Shown: positions 25,712-34,208, counted from the first letter of the stretch. The stretch is 64,000 nucleotides of DNA from Nesterenkonia lacusekhoensis (GCF_017876395.1 NZ_JAGINX010000001.1:1612001-1676000); one strand, 5' to 3'. Notes: generated by a model from the letters alone, not told the origin. Translations and numbers: made by a program.

Positions 25712-27131
25712 GAGCCTTCCTTCCGGTCAGCAGGATCGCTTCGCGCACGGTGCCGGGGGCCAGCTCCGTGTCGTCTTCGAGGATCTCCAGCAGGGCGTCC
25801 GCCTGGGCCAGGCTGCCCAGCAGGTGTGAGCTCGGCCCGCCCACGGTCTCCACCACATCCTCAGCGGTGAACCGGACCCGGCGGAACTGCCGCAGACCCG
25901 CCGGGGAGCTCAGCTGCTCGTCCACCCGGACCTTCACGCGGCGCTGCGGCGGGCAGACCGAGCCGACGGCGGCCAACGCCGGCCGGACCAGAGTCTCCAG
26001 GCTGACGGCGCAACTGACCGGGTTGCCCGGCAGGGCCACCACCGCCAGCGGAGGGTCCTCCCGGGCGGGGCTCTCCACGTGGATCAGTCCCCAGCCCTGA
26101 GGACCGCCGGGCTGCTGGGCCACGGAGCCGAACTCCACGCCCCGTGAGCCCAAGGCTTGGCGGACCACCTCGTAGGCGCCCTTGCTGATGCCGCCGGCGG
26201 TGACGATCACATGCGGATGGTGCAGTGCCACGAGGGCCTCGAGATTCTCCATGAACCAGCTGGGATCATCAGTGCCCACTCGGGCGGTCTCCACGGCGCA
26301 GCCGAAGGTCTCCAGCGTGGCGGCGATCAGCGAGGAATTCGCGTCATAGAGCTGACCGGGACGCAGGACGGAGCCGGGGGTACGGACTTCGTCGCCGGTG
26401 CTGAGCACCAGGACCTTGGTGCGGGTCACCAGCGTCACCTCGGTGACCCCGCAGGCCGCCAGCACGCCCAGCCGGGCGGGGGTGAGCACCATGCCCTGCT
26501 CCAGCAGCGTGTCCCCCACGGCGATGTCGGAGCCGGCCCGGCGGATGAACCTCCCCGGCTCCAGGTCAGCCGGGATCAGTCCGAGGAACTCCACACTGGT
26601 GCCGGTCTCCAGGGGCGATTCGGCAGGTTCGGTCTGGTAGAGCTCAGTGCTCATCAGCAGCGGGGCCTTATAGCCGAAGAAGCGATGCTTGCGGTGGTGC
26701 GGGGCCTCCGGCTCCGGTTCCTCGGGCAGCTCCATGTGGTCGAAGGAGCCTGCTGTGGTCTTCTCCACCGGGATGACCAGATCCGCGCCTTCTGGGATGG
26801 GGGCACCGGTCATCACCGCCATGGCGGCACCGGGCGGGAGCTCGGCGTGGTCGGAGCCGGCGGCGACGGCCCCGGCCAGCGGCAGAGCGGCCCGGCCGGC
26901 GTCGTCGGGGGTGATGTCGTGGATCCGCACGGCGAACCCGTCCATCTGCGAGTTGTCGAACCCGGGCAGCGGGATGGGGGCGGTGAGGGTCTCAGCGGCC
27001 AGCCGGCCCACCAGTCCGCTGGTGGAGAGCTGGACGGTCTCGACGGCGCGGCTGCTGATCGCGGCACCCAGCACGTCGGTCAGCCGCTGGATGTGCGTCT
27101 CCACGGAGGCGCGTTGGGAATCGGAGGACAT
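25704..27131 (-). CDS. moeA: Molybdopterin molybdenumtransferase
   Basis: A 475-residue MoeA that inserts molybdate into adenylylated molybdopterin. Domain III (MoCF) shows VLSTGDEVRTPG and IVTAGGISKGAYEVV; domain II/I shows PLPGFDNSQMDGFAVR and AVMTGAPIPEGADLVIPVE. An insertion of about 50 residues after the VEKTTAGSFDH region (EEPEPEAPHHRKHRFFGYKA) is longer than in E. coli MoeA. First gene of the minus-strand Moco operon, divergent from moaA with 40 bp between start codons. Confidence 0.95.
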   Translation of the reverse strand: MSSDSQRASVETHIQRLTDVLGAAISSRAVETVQLSTSGLVGRLAAETLTAPIPLPGFDNSQMDGFAVRIHDITPDDAGRAALPLAGAVAAGSDHAELPPGAAMAVMTGAPIPEGADLVIPVEKTTAGSFDHMELPEEPEPEAPHHRKHRFFGYKAPLLMSTELYQTEPAESPLETGTSVEFLGLIPADLEPGRFIRRAGSDIAVGDTLLEQGMVLTPARLGVLAACGVTEVTLVTRTKVLVLSTGDEVRTPGSVLRPGQLYDANSSLIAATLETFGCAVETARVGTDDPSWFMENLEALVALHHPHVIVTAGGISKGAYEVVRQALGSRGVEFGSVAQQPGGPQGWGLIHVESPAREDPPLAVVALPGNPVSCAVSLETLVRPALAAVGSVCPPQRRVKVRVDEQLSSPAGLRQFRRVRFTAEDVVETVGGPSSHLLGSLAQADALLEILEDDTELAPGTVREAILLTGRKAHG

Positions 27132-27134
27132 GGG

Positions 27135-27169
27135 CTCCAGTCTACGTACCGCAGACCTCTAGACTGGAG
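27135..27169. promoter_or_regulatory. Mirror-image promoter between moeA and moaA
   Basis: A perfect 10-bp inverted repeat CTCCAGTCTA (27135-27144) / TAGACTGGAG (27160-27169) fills the 40-bp gap. On each strand it presents TAGACT, a TANNNT -10, followed by 6-7 nt to the ATG (27131 minus, 27172 plus). This fits divergent leaderless transcripts from two symmetric promoters. Confidence 0.55.
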
Positions 27170-27171
27170 GG

Positions 27172-28317
27172 ATGACTGGATCGGCTGCACCGGTTGCCCT
27201 GGGGATGCCCTCGCTCCCCCGCGACGTCGACGGGGCTGACCCCGCCCAGGGCCTGATGGACTCCTTCGGGCGCCGAGCCACGGACCTGCGGATCTCGCTG
27301 ATCGATAAGTGCAATCTGCGCTGCACCTACTGCATGCCTGCCGAGGGCCTGCCGTGGCTGAAGAAGGACCAGCTGATGACCCCGGATGAGATCCGACGTC
27401 TGGTGCGGCTGGCGGTGGAGACCCTGGGCATCCGGGAGCTGCGCCTGACCGGCGGAGAGCCGCTGGTCAGGGCCGACCTGCTGGAGATCATCTCCGGGCT
27501 GCGTGCGGATCACCCGGATCTTCCGATCGCGATGACCACCAACGCGATCGGTCTGGAGAAGAAGGCCCAGGCGCTGGCCGACGCCGGACTGAGCCGGATC
27601 AACGTCTCCTTGGATTCGCTGCACCGGGAGACCTTCGCTCAGCTGACCCGGCGGGATTCGCTGGACAAGGTGCTCACCGGGGTGGAGGCCGCTGCCCAGG
27701 CCGGGCTGACGCCGCTGAAGATCAACGCGGTGCTGATGCGCGGCATCAATGACCGGGAGGCCCCGGAGCTGCTGGCCTGGTCCTTGGAGCAGGGCTATGA
27801 GCTGCGGTTCATCGAGCAGATGCCCCTGGACGGCGAGGAGAACTGGAAGCGCGAGGGCACGGTCAGTGCCGCCGAGACCCGTGAGCTGCTGTCCCAGCGG
27901 TTCCGGCTGGTCCCGTCGCAGGAGAACCGCGACGGCGCCCCGGCCGAGCGCTTCGACGTCTATGAGCCGCACGGCGGTGACAAGGACGACGATGACAAGC
28001 ACGACGCCGGCGCACACGGTGCCGGTACGTTCCTCGGCCGGGTGGGGGTGATCGCCTCGGTGACGGAGCCGTTCTGCGCCGACTGCCGGCGCACTCGCAT
28101 CACCGCGGAGGGCCGGGTGATGAGCTGCCTGTTCTCGAATGAGGAGTTCGACCTGATGCATATTCTGCGGGACCCGGAGGCCACCGACGCCGATGTGGCC
28201 CAGCGCTGGGCAGAGGCCATGTGGGTCAAGCCCGCCGCCCACGGCACGGACCGGCCCGGTTTTGAGCTGGAGTCCTTCCACCGGCCGGGACGTTCGATGA
28301 GCGCGATCGGAGGCTGA
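27172..28317 (+). CDS. moaA: GTP 3',8-cyclase
   Basis: A 381-residue radical SAM enzyme converting GTP to 3',8-cyclo-GTP, the first Moco step. The N-terminal cluster motif is KCNLRCTYCMPAEG, the C-terminal cluster cysteines lie in EPFCADCRRTRITAEG and VMSCLF, and the protein ends in the conserved Gly-Gly (MSAIGG). A charged insertion (GDKDDDDKHDAGAHGAG, about residues 268-284) sits before the second cluster and contains a poly-Asp run. Two nt separate it from moaD. Confidence 0.96.
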   Translation: MTGSAAPVALGMPSLPRDVDGADPAQGLMDSFGRRATDLRISLIDKCNLRCTYCMPAEGLPWLKKDQLMTPDEIRRLVRLAVETLGIRELRLTGGEPLVRADLLEIISGLRADHPDLPIAMTTNAIGLEKKAQALADAGLSRINVSLDSLHRETFAQLTRRDSLDKVLTGVEAAAQAGLTPLKINAVLMRGINDREAPELLAWSLEQGYELRFIEQMPLDGEENWKREGTVSAAETRELLSQRFRLVPSQENRDGAPAERFDVYEPHGGDKDDDDKHDAGAHGAGTFLGRVGVIASVTEPFCADCRRTRITAEGRVMSCLFSNEEFDLMHILRDPEATDADVAQRWAEAMWVKPAAHGTDRPGFELESFHRPGRSMSAIGG

Positions 28318-28319
28318 GC

Positions 28320-28667
28320 ATGAGCACAGAGACCACAGCTTCGGAGAATGCGGCTGGGCAGAACACAGCACCCGACGCCGACGCCGGCACCACCACTGGC
28401 GCGGTCACGGTTGGAATGGTCACAGTCCGCTTCTATGCCGGCGCAGCTGAGGCCGCCGGAACCGAGGAACGTCAGCTGGCGCTGAGCGAGGATCAGGGGC
28501 TGGATGAGTTCCTGGCTCGGCTGCCGGAGCTGATCGAGGCGCCGTCGCTGGAGCGGGTGTGCTCGCGCAGCTCATTCCTGGTCAACGGCGTGCGCACCAA
28601 GCGTGAGAGCGGCACCCTCTCCCCCGGCGACCAGCTGGATGTGCTGCCTCCGTTTGCCGGGGGTTGA
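28320..28667 (+). CDS. moaD: Molybdopterin synthase sulfur carrier subunit
   Basis: A 115-residue ubiquitin-fold protein ending in the essential Gly-Gly (VLPPFAGG), the site of thiocarboxylation. The core VTVRFYAGAAEAAGTEERQL and LVNGVRTKRESGTLSPGDQL is typical. About 32 extra N-terminal residues, rich in Thr, Ala and Glu, are not conserved; an internal ATG (MVTVRFY, residue 33) would give the usual ~83-residue form. Co-transcribed with moaA. Confidence 0.93.
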   Translation: MSTETTASENAAGQNTAPDADAGTTTGAVTVGMVTVRFYAGAAEAAGTEERQLALSEDQGLDEFLARLPELIEAPSLERVCSRSSFLVNGVRTKRESGTLSPGDQLDVLPPFAGG

Positions 28668-28723
28668 GGGCCGACGGGTCTTGGGGCGTCTCGGCCTAAG
28701 CCACCCCGTTCAGGGCATCGCGA

Positions 28724-29899
28724 TCAGAGAGAGTTCAGAATCTCCATAACGTGCCGAGAGATATAGAGCCGCTTATAGTCGCTCTGCCCCACCTGCTCTA
28801 CGAGGTTTAGGTCTGTCAGCTTACGCACTGCGTTACTCGCCGCCTGATGAGTGACCTCGTAGCGACGAGCGACCGCAGCCACGTCAAAAATGGGAGTTTC
28901 GATCAGATCACCTGCTATACGTGTGGCGATGCTCCGGTCCTTCGCTTCCCGCAGTTGGTTCAGCATGCTTTCTCGGAGCGCCAGCAGGTCCTTCATGGTA
29001 TTGGTTGTCGCTTCTGCCTGTTCAGCCACACCACGAAGAAAGAACGTCAGCCACTCTTCAACGGCTCCTGTCTGACTCACCGCCAGTAGAAGGTCTATAT
29101 ATTCATCACGCCGCGGCTCAAGCCAGGACGCCAGATTCAGCACCGGGTAATCGAGCAGACCTTGGTCTATGAGCTGGAGCGTGACCACCAGACGACCGAT
29201 GCGCCCGTTTCCGTCAGAGAACGGATGCAGGGTCTCAAATTGGTAGTGCCCCAGCGCCACCCGCACCAGAGGATGGATACGTTCAGCAGTGTTGATCCAC
29301 TTTTCCCATGATGAAATCCCTTCGTCCAACGCCTCTCCCGGCGGCGGCGGGACAAAGCGAGCGTCCTGGACAGACCGGCCGCTGCCACCGATGAATACCT
29401 GCCTCTGTCGGATCTGTCCGGAGTCATAGGCTTCCCCTCGTGTGCCCTTCACCAGGATGAGCTGGAGCTCTTCCAGCAGCCGTCGGGAAACGGGGCGGGT
29501 CTTGAGCAGCTCCAGTGAACGGTCCGCCGCATCCAGGTAGTTTCGAACCTCACGGACTTGAGCGCTTGAAGCCTTCTCATCCAGATAGTCCGCCTCCATG
29601 ACCTCCTCCAGAGACGCGTATGTCCCTTCGAGGGCTGAGGTCGAGACCGCTTCACGAGACAGTGACGGCCGGACGAGCCACTGTGGATTGGGAATCAGGG
29701 ACAAGAACGCGTTGAGCCCACCCAGCGCACGATCTGCCTTTCCGAGCGTGAGCTGAACGTCGGGGTTGAGGGTCAGCTCAAGGGGCAGATCGTGTGGGAG
29801 GAAGGCATGGGTCTCCCAGCTCTTTTGGGTTCTAGGATCTACACCTTGAATACGACGGAGCGTGCCTGGCGCTTCCGGACTGAACTGCTCTGGCTTCAC
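28724..29899 (-). CDS. Fic family protein with C-terminal winged helix
   Basis: A 391-residue FIC-domain enzyme, expected to transfer AMP (or another NMP) to target proteins. The active-site motif HPFSDGNGRIGR is complete (about residues 221-232). An N-terminal inhibitory helix is recognised from TSALEG, matching (S/T)xxxE(G/N), which places it in the self-inhibited class II-like group with the Fic/DOC_N domain. The C-terminal ~80 residues form a winged helix (VTHQAASNAVRKLTDLNLVEQ), suggesting it also binds DNA. The start is GTG 29899. Three related octamers just upstream look like autoregulatory operators. No antitoxin partner gene is adjacent. Confidence 0.92.
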   Translation of the reverse strand: MKPEQFSPEAPGTLRRIQGVDPRTQKSWETHAFLPHDLPLELTLNPDVQLTLGKADRALGGLNAFLSLIPNPQWLVRPSLSREAVSTSALEGTYASLEEVMEADYLDEKASSAQVREVRNYLDAADRSLELLKTRPVSRRLLEELQLILVKGTRGEAYDSGQIRQRQVFIGGSGRSVQDARFVPPPPGEALDEGISSWEKWINTAERIHPLVRVALGHYQFETLHPFSDGNGRIGRLVVTLQLIDQGLLDYPVLNLASWLEPRRDEYIDLLLAVSQTGAVEEWLTFFLRGVAEQAEATTNTMKDLLALRESMLNQLREAKDRSIATRIAGDLIETPIFDVAAVARRYEVTHQAASNAVRKLTDLNLVEQVGQSDYKRLYISRHVMEILNSL

Positions 29900-29949
29900 A
29901 ATGTAAGCATACGAGGGTTTTACTTACATTTACAGGAGGAGAATGTAAG
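29900..29949. promoter_or_regulatory. Operator-like repeats upstream of fic
   Basis: Three copies of an octamer, AATGTAAG at 29900-29907 and 29942-29949 and its complement CTTACATT at 29923-29930, alternate in orientation immediately upstream of the fic GTG. This stretch is AT-rich against the local background. Likely binding sites for the Fic protein's own winged helix or another regulator. The remaining bases to 30012 hold no gene. Confidence 0.6.
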
Positions 29950-30012
29950 TCCTCTTGGAGCAGCTGAACCGCCTTCCAAGGAGAAGACCGATTTTCTTGC
30001 AAAGCCCCAGCG

Positions 30013-31314
30013 TCAGCTCGGCGCCACCACGGTCACCGCGCGCGGGGATTCCGCCATGCGGCGGCCCACGCGCAGCACGTCCTCGGCGGTGACCTGTTCG
30101 AGCTGGCTGAGGGTGTCGGAGATATCCACGAACTCGCCGCGGACCAGCTCTGCCCGGCCCAATCGGGACATCCGTGAGGAGGTCTCCTCCATGCCCAGCA
30201 CTGTGCCGCCGCGCAGCTGACCCTTGGCTCGGGCGAGCTCCTCCTCGGTGACCGGCTCGGTGGCGATGCGTTCCAGCTCGGAGGTCAGCACGCCGGTGAC
30301 CTGGTCGACCTTCTCCGGCAGGCAGCCGGCGTAGAGGCCGAAGTGGCCGGCGTCGGTGAAGGCTGCGGAGAAGGAGTAGGTGGAGTAGGCCAGGCCGCGG
30401 CGCTCGCGGACCTCCTGGAACAGCCGGGAGGACATACCTCCACCCAGCACCGCGTGCAGCACCGAGAGCGAAAATCGGTCCGGGTCGGAGGCAGATCCGC
30501 CGCGGCCGCCCAGGATGACCTGGGCCTGCTCGATCGGCTTGGTGATGGTCTCCACGCCTTCGCGCACCGAGATGAGCTCCTCGTGGCCCACCCGGCGTTC
30601 GGCCGGCGAGCCCGGAGTGCTGATGTCCCAGGAGGATCTGCCCAGCGCCTCGGTGATCAGGCGGCAGAGGTGGTCGTGGTCCAGGCCGCCGGCGGCGGTG
30701 ATGACCAGCTCGCCGGGGGTGTACCAGCGCTTGAAGTGGGCGAAGACGTCCTCACTGGTGGCGGCCTTGATCTCCTCGGGAGTACCGCCGATGGGCCGGC
30801 CCAGCGGGTGGCCGTCCATGACCTGTTCGCCGAAGCGCTCGTGGGCCACGTCCATCGGGTCGTCCTCGTCCATGGCGAGCTCTTCGAGGATGACCCCGCG
30901 CTCGGTCTCCATCTCGGCCGGGTCGAGGGTGGCGGAGGTGACCATATCGGTCAGCACGTCCACGGCCATGGGCAGGTCGGTATCCAGCACTCGGGCGTAG
31001 TAGCAGGTGGATTCCTTGCCGGTCATGGCGTTGGATTCCCCGCCCACGGCGTCGAAGGCCGCGGCGATGTCCAGGGCGGAGCGTTGCCGGGTGCCCTTGA
31101 ACAGCAGGTGCTCCAGGAAGTGGGTGGAACCGTGCTGGTGGTCAGCCTCGTCGCGGGAGCCCACTGCGATCCAGAACCCGATGGTGATCGAGCGCTGCGC
31201 GGGCATCTCCTCGGTCAGCACGCGCACTCCGGAGGGAAGGACGGTGCGCCGGACGGTGGAGCCGGGGTCGGCGTTGAGGATGCCTTCGGTATGGGGTTCG
31301 ATCGTCACGCGCAT
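30013..31314 (-). CDS. M16-family zinc metallopeptidase (PepR/YmxG-like)
   Basis: A 433-residue M16B (pitrilysin-type) peptidase. The inverted zinc motif HFLEH (in STHFLEHLLFKGT) and the third-ligand glutamate region ETERGVILEELAMDEDDP are present, with the C-terminal half-domain starting near GGRGGSAS and containing YSTYSFSAAFTDAGHFGLYAG. In actinobacteria this gene directly follows pnp, but here about 30 kb of accessory DNA lies between them. TACCCT, 8 nt before the ATG, may be a leaderless -10. Confidence 0.93.
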   Translation of the reverse strand: MRVTIEPHTEGILNADPGSTVRRTVLPSGVRVLTEEMPAQRSITIGFWIAVGSRDEADHQHGSTHFLEHLLFKGTRQRSALDIAAAFDAVGGESNAMTGKESTCYYARVLDTDLPMAVDVLTDMVTSATLDPAEMETERGVILEELAMDEDDPMDVAHERFGEQVMDGHPLGRPIGGTPEEIKAATSEDVFAHFKRWYTPGELVITAAGGLDHDHLCRLITEALGRSSWDISTPGSPAERRVGHEELISVREGVETITKPIEQAQVILGGRGGSASDPDRFSLSVLHAVLGGGMSSRLFQEVRERRGLAYSTYSFSAAFTDAGHFGLYAGCLPEKVDQVTGVLTSELERIATEPVTEEELARAKGQLRGGTVLGMEETSSRMSRLGRAELVRGEFVDISDTLSQLEQVTAEDVLRVGRRMAESPRAVTVVAPS

Positions 31315-31396
31315 AGGGAGTCAGGGTACAGGAACCCGCGACGCCGGCCCGGCGGGGGGTCTGCACAGAGGCCCCCGGACATGCATAGGGTGAGGT

Positions 31397-32035
31397 ATGA
31401 GCATCCAGGACTCCCCCGCTGACCTGCCCGTTCAGAGCTCCGAGCGAGTGCTGACCACTCCGATCTTCGATGCGGTGGAGGACACCTTCGCCTTCGGCGA
31501 GCGCGGTGAGACGCTGCGCCGGGTCTACCTCAGACACCTCAGCGCCGTGGCTGTACTGGCGGTGGATGAGCAGGACCGGGTGCTGCTGATCAACCAGTAC
31601 CGGCACCCGGTGCGGATGAAGCTCTGGGAGATCCCGGCGGGGCTGCTGGATGTGGACGGCGAACCCATGCTGGAGGCCGCGCAGCGCGAGTTGGCCGAAG
31701 AAGCGGATCTGCAGGCACAGACCTGGCAGACGCTCCTGGACTTCTACACCACTCCGGGCGCCAACAATGAGGCGATCCGCATCTACCTGGCCGAGGGGCT
31801 CACCGAGGTTCCTGAGGCTGAGCGCCATACCCGTGAGGCGGAGGAAGCTGAGATCACCACCGCGTGGGTGCCCCTGGCTGAGGCAGTCCAGGCTGTGCTG
31901 TCCGGCAGGATCCATAACCCGAGTGCGGCCAACGGGATCCTGGCTCTGCATGCGGTCCGCACCGGGGCCGGTAAGCTGCGCGACGCCCGGGCGCCCTGGG
32001 AGGATCATCCGCGGGCTGCTGAGATCCGCCCCTGA
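31397..32035 (+). CDS. ADP-ribose pyrophosphatase (NUDIX hydrolase)
   Basis: A 212-residue NUDIX protein hydrolysing ADP-ribose or related sugar nucleotides. The Nudix box is GEPMLEAAQRELAEEADL preceded by EIPAGLLDVD, the pattern of actinobacterial ADPRases related to M. tuberculosis Rv1700, whose box has a one-residue longer loop. DFYTTPGANNEAIRIYLAEG follows as in the family. GAGG and TAGGGT both lie just before the ATG, so either an SD or a leaderless start is possible. Confidence 0.92.
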   Translation: MSIQDSPADLPVQSSERVLTTPIFDAVEDTFAFGERGETLRRVYLRHLSAVAVLAVDEQDRVLLINQYRHPVRMKLWEIPAGLLDVDGEPMLEAAQRELAEEADLQAQTWQTLLDFYTTPGANNEAIRIYLAEGLTEVPEAERHTREAEEAEITTAWVPLAEAVQAVLSGRIHNPSAANGILALHAVRTGAGKLRDARAPWEDHPRAAEIRP

Positions 32036-32071
32036 GGCTGGCTCACCAGCGGTCGACAGGGGCAGAGCTGC

Positions 32072-32584
32072 TCAGTCGTCGTCGTGCTTTCCGTAGACGG
32101 GTCGCAGCTCTCCGTCGGGGTCCAGGCGGCGAAGGATCTGCTCGGCGATCGTCCCGAGGTGGTCCACCTGCTCCTCGGTGAGCGGGTCCAGGACGTGCTC
32201 TCTCACCATCTCCACATGCCCCGGCGCGGCAGAACGGATCTTCTCCCACCCCTCGTCGGTGAGCCAGACATCGGTAGCCCGGCGATCCTCGGCTGAGGCG
32301 AGCCTCTCGACATAGCCGCGCTCCTCCAGCCGCTGGATCACATGGGAGAGCCGCGGCAGCGTCGCGTTGTTGGCCTTGGCCAGGAAGCTCATCCGGACCG
32401 TGCGCCCCTCCGTCTCCGAGAGCAGGGCGAGCACTCGGTAGTCGAAATGGGTCAGCCCCGCGTCACGCCGCAGCTGCGAATCCAGCAGGGGCGGCAACGC
32501 CTCCAGGATGGAGGCCAGCCGGGCCCAGGAGGACAGTTCACGGGAGGAGAGCCAACGAGTGTTCACTCTCTCATTATCCCGCAT
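32072..32584 (-). CDS. MarR-family regulator divergent from doxX
   Basis: A winged-helix regulator with recognition segment MSFLAKANNATLPRLSHVIQ and wing ERLASAEDRRATDVWLTDEG. I prefer the ATG at 32584 (MRDNERVNTRW, 170 residues). The upstream ATG at 32608 would put a perfect operator palindrome inside the coding sequence, although it remains possible. Two GTTGTA/TACAAC palindromes in the gap to doxX suggest autoregulation and control of doxX. The lack of cysteines in the conserved DNA-binding core gives no hint of redox sensing. Confidence 0.88.
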   Translation of the reverse strand: MRDNERVNTRWLSSRELSSWARLASILEALPPLLDSQLRRDAGLTHFDYRVLALLSETEGRTVRMSFLAKANNATLPRLSHVIQRLEERGYVERLASAEDRRATDVWLTDEGWEKIRSAAPGHVEMVREHVLDPLTEEQVDHLGTIAEQILRRLDPDGELRPVYGKHDDD

Positions 32585-32588
32585 CAGC

Positions 32589-32600
32589 TTGTAGCTACAA
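32589..32600. promoter_or_regulatory. MarR operator palindrome 1
   Basis: TTGTAGCTACAA is a perfect 12-bp palindrome just upstream of the preferred MarR start. Confidence 0.7.
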
Positions 32601-32622
32601 CTATTCATGCTCTACGGTTTTC

Positions 32623-32636
32623 GTTGTATCTACAAC
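32623..32636. promoter_or_regulatory. MarR operator palindrome 2
   Basis: GTTGTATCTACAAC has the same half-sites (GTTGTA/TACAAC) as palindrome 1, centred 35 bp away, and lies 32 bp before the doxX start. The paired sites point to one dimeric regulator controlling both genes. Confidence 0.7.
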
Positions 32637-32667
32637 CTTGGCAACATCAACGAACAGGAGAGAGCCC

Positions 32668-33102
32668 GTGCGCCTTCTGGTGAACCCCTCGTCCAAGAGC
32701 CCCATCCTCACCGACCTCGCCCTGCTGGTGGCACGCGTCGCCCTGGGCATCATCCTCATCGCCCACGGCTGGCAGAAGTTCGATGAGTGGACCATCGCCG
32801 GAACCGGCGACTCCTTCGCGGGCATGGGCGTGCCGGCACCGTCTGTCACGGCAGGCGTAGTGACCTTCGCCGAGCTGGTCGGCGGCGCATTGCTGATCCT
32901 GGGCGTGCTGACCCCGCTGGTGGCACTGATCAACGTGATCAGCATGCTCAGCGCCCTGTTCCTGGTGCACCTGGAGGCGGGGATCTTCGTCGACGCCGGC
33001 GGCTACGAGTTGGTCCTGGCGATCTTCGCTGGGCTGATCATCCTCACCGCCCGCGGCGCCGGCCGCTTCAGCGTGGACCGACTGCTCAACCGGGCGGCCT
33101 GA
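32668..33102 (+). CDS. DoxX family membrane protein
   Basis: A 144-residue four-helix membrane protein. LLVARVALGIILIAHGWQKF and FAELVGGALLILGVLTPLVA are DoxX/SURF4-like signatures. Related DoxX proteins have been linked to quinone or oxidative-stress pathways; the role here is unknown. The GTG at 32668 is preceded by AGGAGAG at good distance; an upstream TTG would extend it by 10 residues. Probably repressed by the divergent MarR protein. Confidence 0.9.
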   Translation: MRLLVNPSSKSPILTDLALLVARVALGIILIAHGWQKFDEWTIAGTGDSFAGMGVPAPSVTAGVVTFAELVGGALLILGVLTPLVALINVISMLSALFLVHLEAGIFVDAGGYELVLAIFAGLIILTARGAGRFSVDRLLNRAA

Positions 33103-33133
33103 CGCCTGAGCAGCACCGTTGAAGGCCAGTTGG

Positions 33134-33154
33134 CCTGAGCCCTTGAGGCTCGGG
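33134..33154. terminator. Hairpin between doxX and ku
   Basis: CCTGAGCC-CTTGA-GGCTCGGG forms an 8-bp stem (one G-T pair) abutting the ku stop codon between two convergent genes. No U-tract, so only a candidate. Confidence 0.4.
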
Positions 33155-34075
33155 TCAGCTGGCTTTCTTCTGTCTGGAGCCGCCGGACTTCTGAGAACTT
33201 CCGGACTTTCCGGAGCCGCTGGACTTCTTGGAACTCCCCGATTTCGAGCCCTCGGACATGGAGCCGCCGGACTTCCCTGAGCCCCCGCTGCCCTTCTTCC
33301 GCCGATCGTCCACGGACTTCTTCAGCGCCTCCATGAGGTCGACGACGTTGCCCTCGCCTTCGTCCTCCTCCGGGTCACCGAAGGTGGCCTCAGTGTCGAT
33401 CTCCTCGCCGTGTTCGAGCTTCTCGTCGATGAGCTCCTGGAGCTGCTCCTGGTATTCGTCGGTGAAACGCTCAGGCTCAAAGTCTTCCGAATAGGACTCC
33501 ACCAGGGAGGCCGCCATCTCCAGCTCCTTCTTGGTGACCTTGGACTGGGGGATGTCGAAGTCGGCGTCGCGCATCTCATCAGCCCAGCGCATGGTCTGCA
33601 GGATGATGACGTCGTCGCGGACCCGCAGGGCGGCCAGCCGGGTGCGTGAGCGCAGCGTGAACTTCACGACGGCGACGCGCTCGGCGTCCTCGAGCGTTCG
33701 GCGCAGCAGCACATAGGATTTCGCGGACTTTCCGGCCGGCTCCAAGAAGTAGGCCTTGTCCAGGACCAGGCTGTCGATCTGGTCCTCGGGCACGAACTGC
33801 TCGACGGCGATCTCTTTGGACTCATCCGCCGGCAGCTCCTCCATTTCGTCTTTGGTGATGACCACCGTGGATTCGCCGTCGTCATAGGCGCGGTCGATGT
33901 TTTTGAAGTCGATCTTCTTCTCACAGACCTCACAGCGGCGCTGATAGCGGATGCGTCCGCCGTCGGCGTCGTGGACCTGATGGAGGCTGACATCGTGGCT
34001 CTGCGTGGCCGAGTACAGCTTGACCGGCACGCTGACCAACCCGAAGGACACTTCCCCTGACCAGATAGCTCGCAT
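33155..34075 (-). CDS. ku: Non-homologous end-joining protein Ku
   Basis: A 306-residue bacterial Ku homodimer subunit that encircles DNA ends and recruits LigD. The family start MRAIWSGEVSFGLVSVPVKLY is intact and defines the ATG at 34075. The core continues with YQRRCEVCEKKIDF, KAYFLEPAGKSAKSYVLL and MRWADEMRD. The C-terminus is a ~55-residue Ser/Gly/Lys-rich tail (SGGSGKSGGSMSEGSKSG and onward), comparable to the basic tails of other bacterial Ku proteins that affect DNA binding. ligD lies about 3 kb away, separated by other genes and an IS3 element. Confidence 0.96.
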   Translation of the reverse strand: MRAIWSGEVSFGLVSVPVKLYSATQSHDVSLHQVHDADGGRIRYQRRCEVCEKKIDFKNIDRAYDDGESTVVITKDEMEELPADESKEIAVEQFVPEDQIDSLVLDKAYFLEPAGKSAKSYVLLRRTLEDAERVAVVKFTLRSRTRLAALRVRDDVIILQTMRWADEMRDADFDIPQSKVTKKELEMAASLVESYSEDFEPERFTDEYQEQLQELIDEKLEHGEEIDTEATFGDPEEDEGEGNVVDLMEALKKSVDDRRKKGSGGSGKSGGSMSEGSKSGSSKKSSGSGKSGSSQKSGGSRQKKAS

Positions 34076-34208
34076 GGGCCTATCCAAACATCCAGCGCGT
34101 AGAGTGGCGAGGGCGCATGACCTAGTCCGGCTCAGCACATCTGCAGCGCGGGCGCGGCACAACCTCAGCACTGGCGCAGCACACGACAGCACAGCAGGAA
34201 GGCTCGTG

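Noticed and set aside
27980-28030. DKDDDDK in MoaA as an engineered tag
   Set aside because: It is embedded in a natural charged loop of a chromosomal gene, and such insertions before the second cluster are plausible in actinobacterial MoaA.
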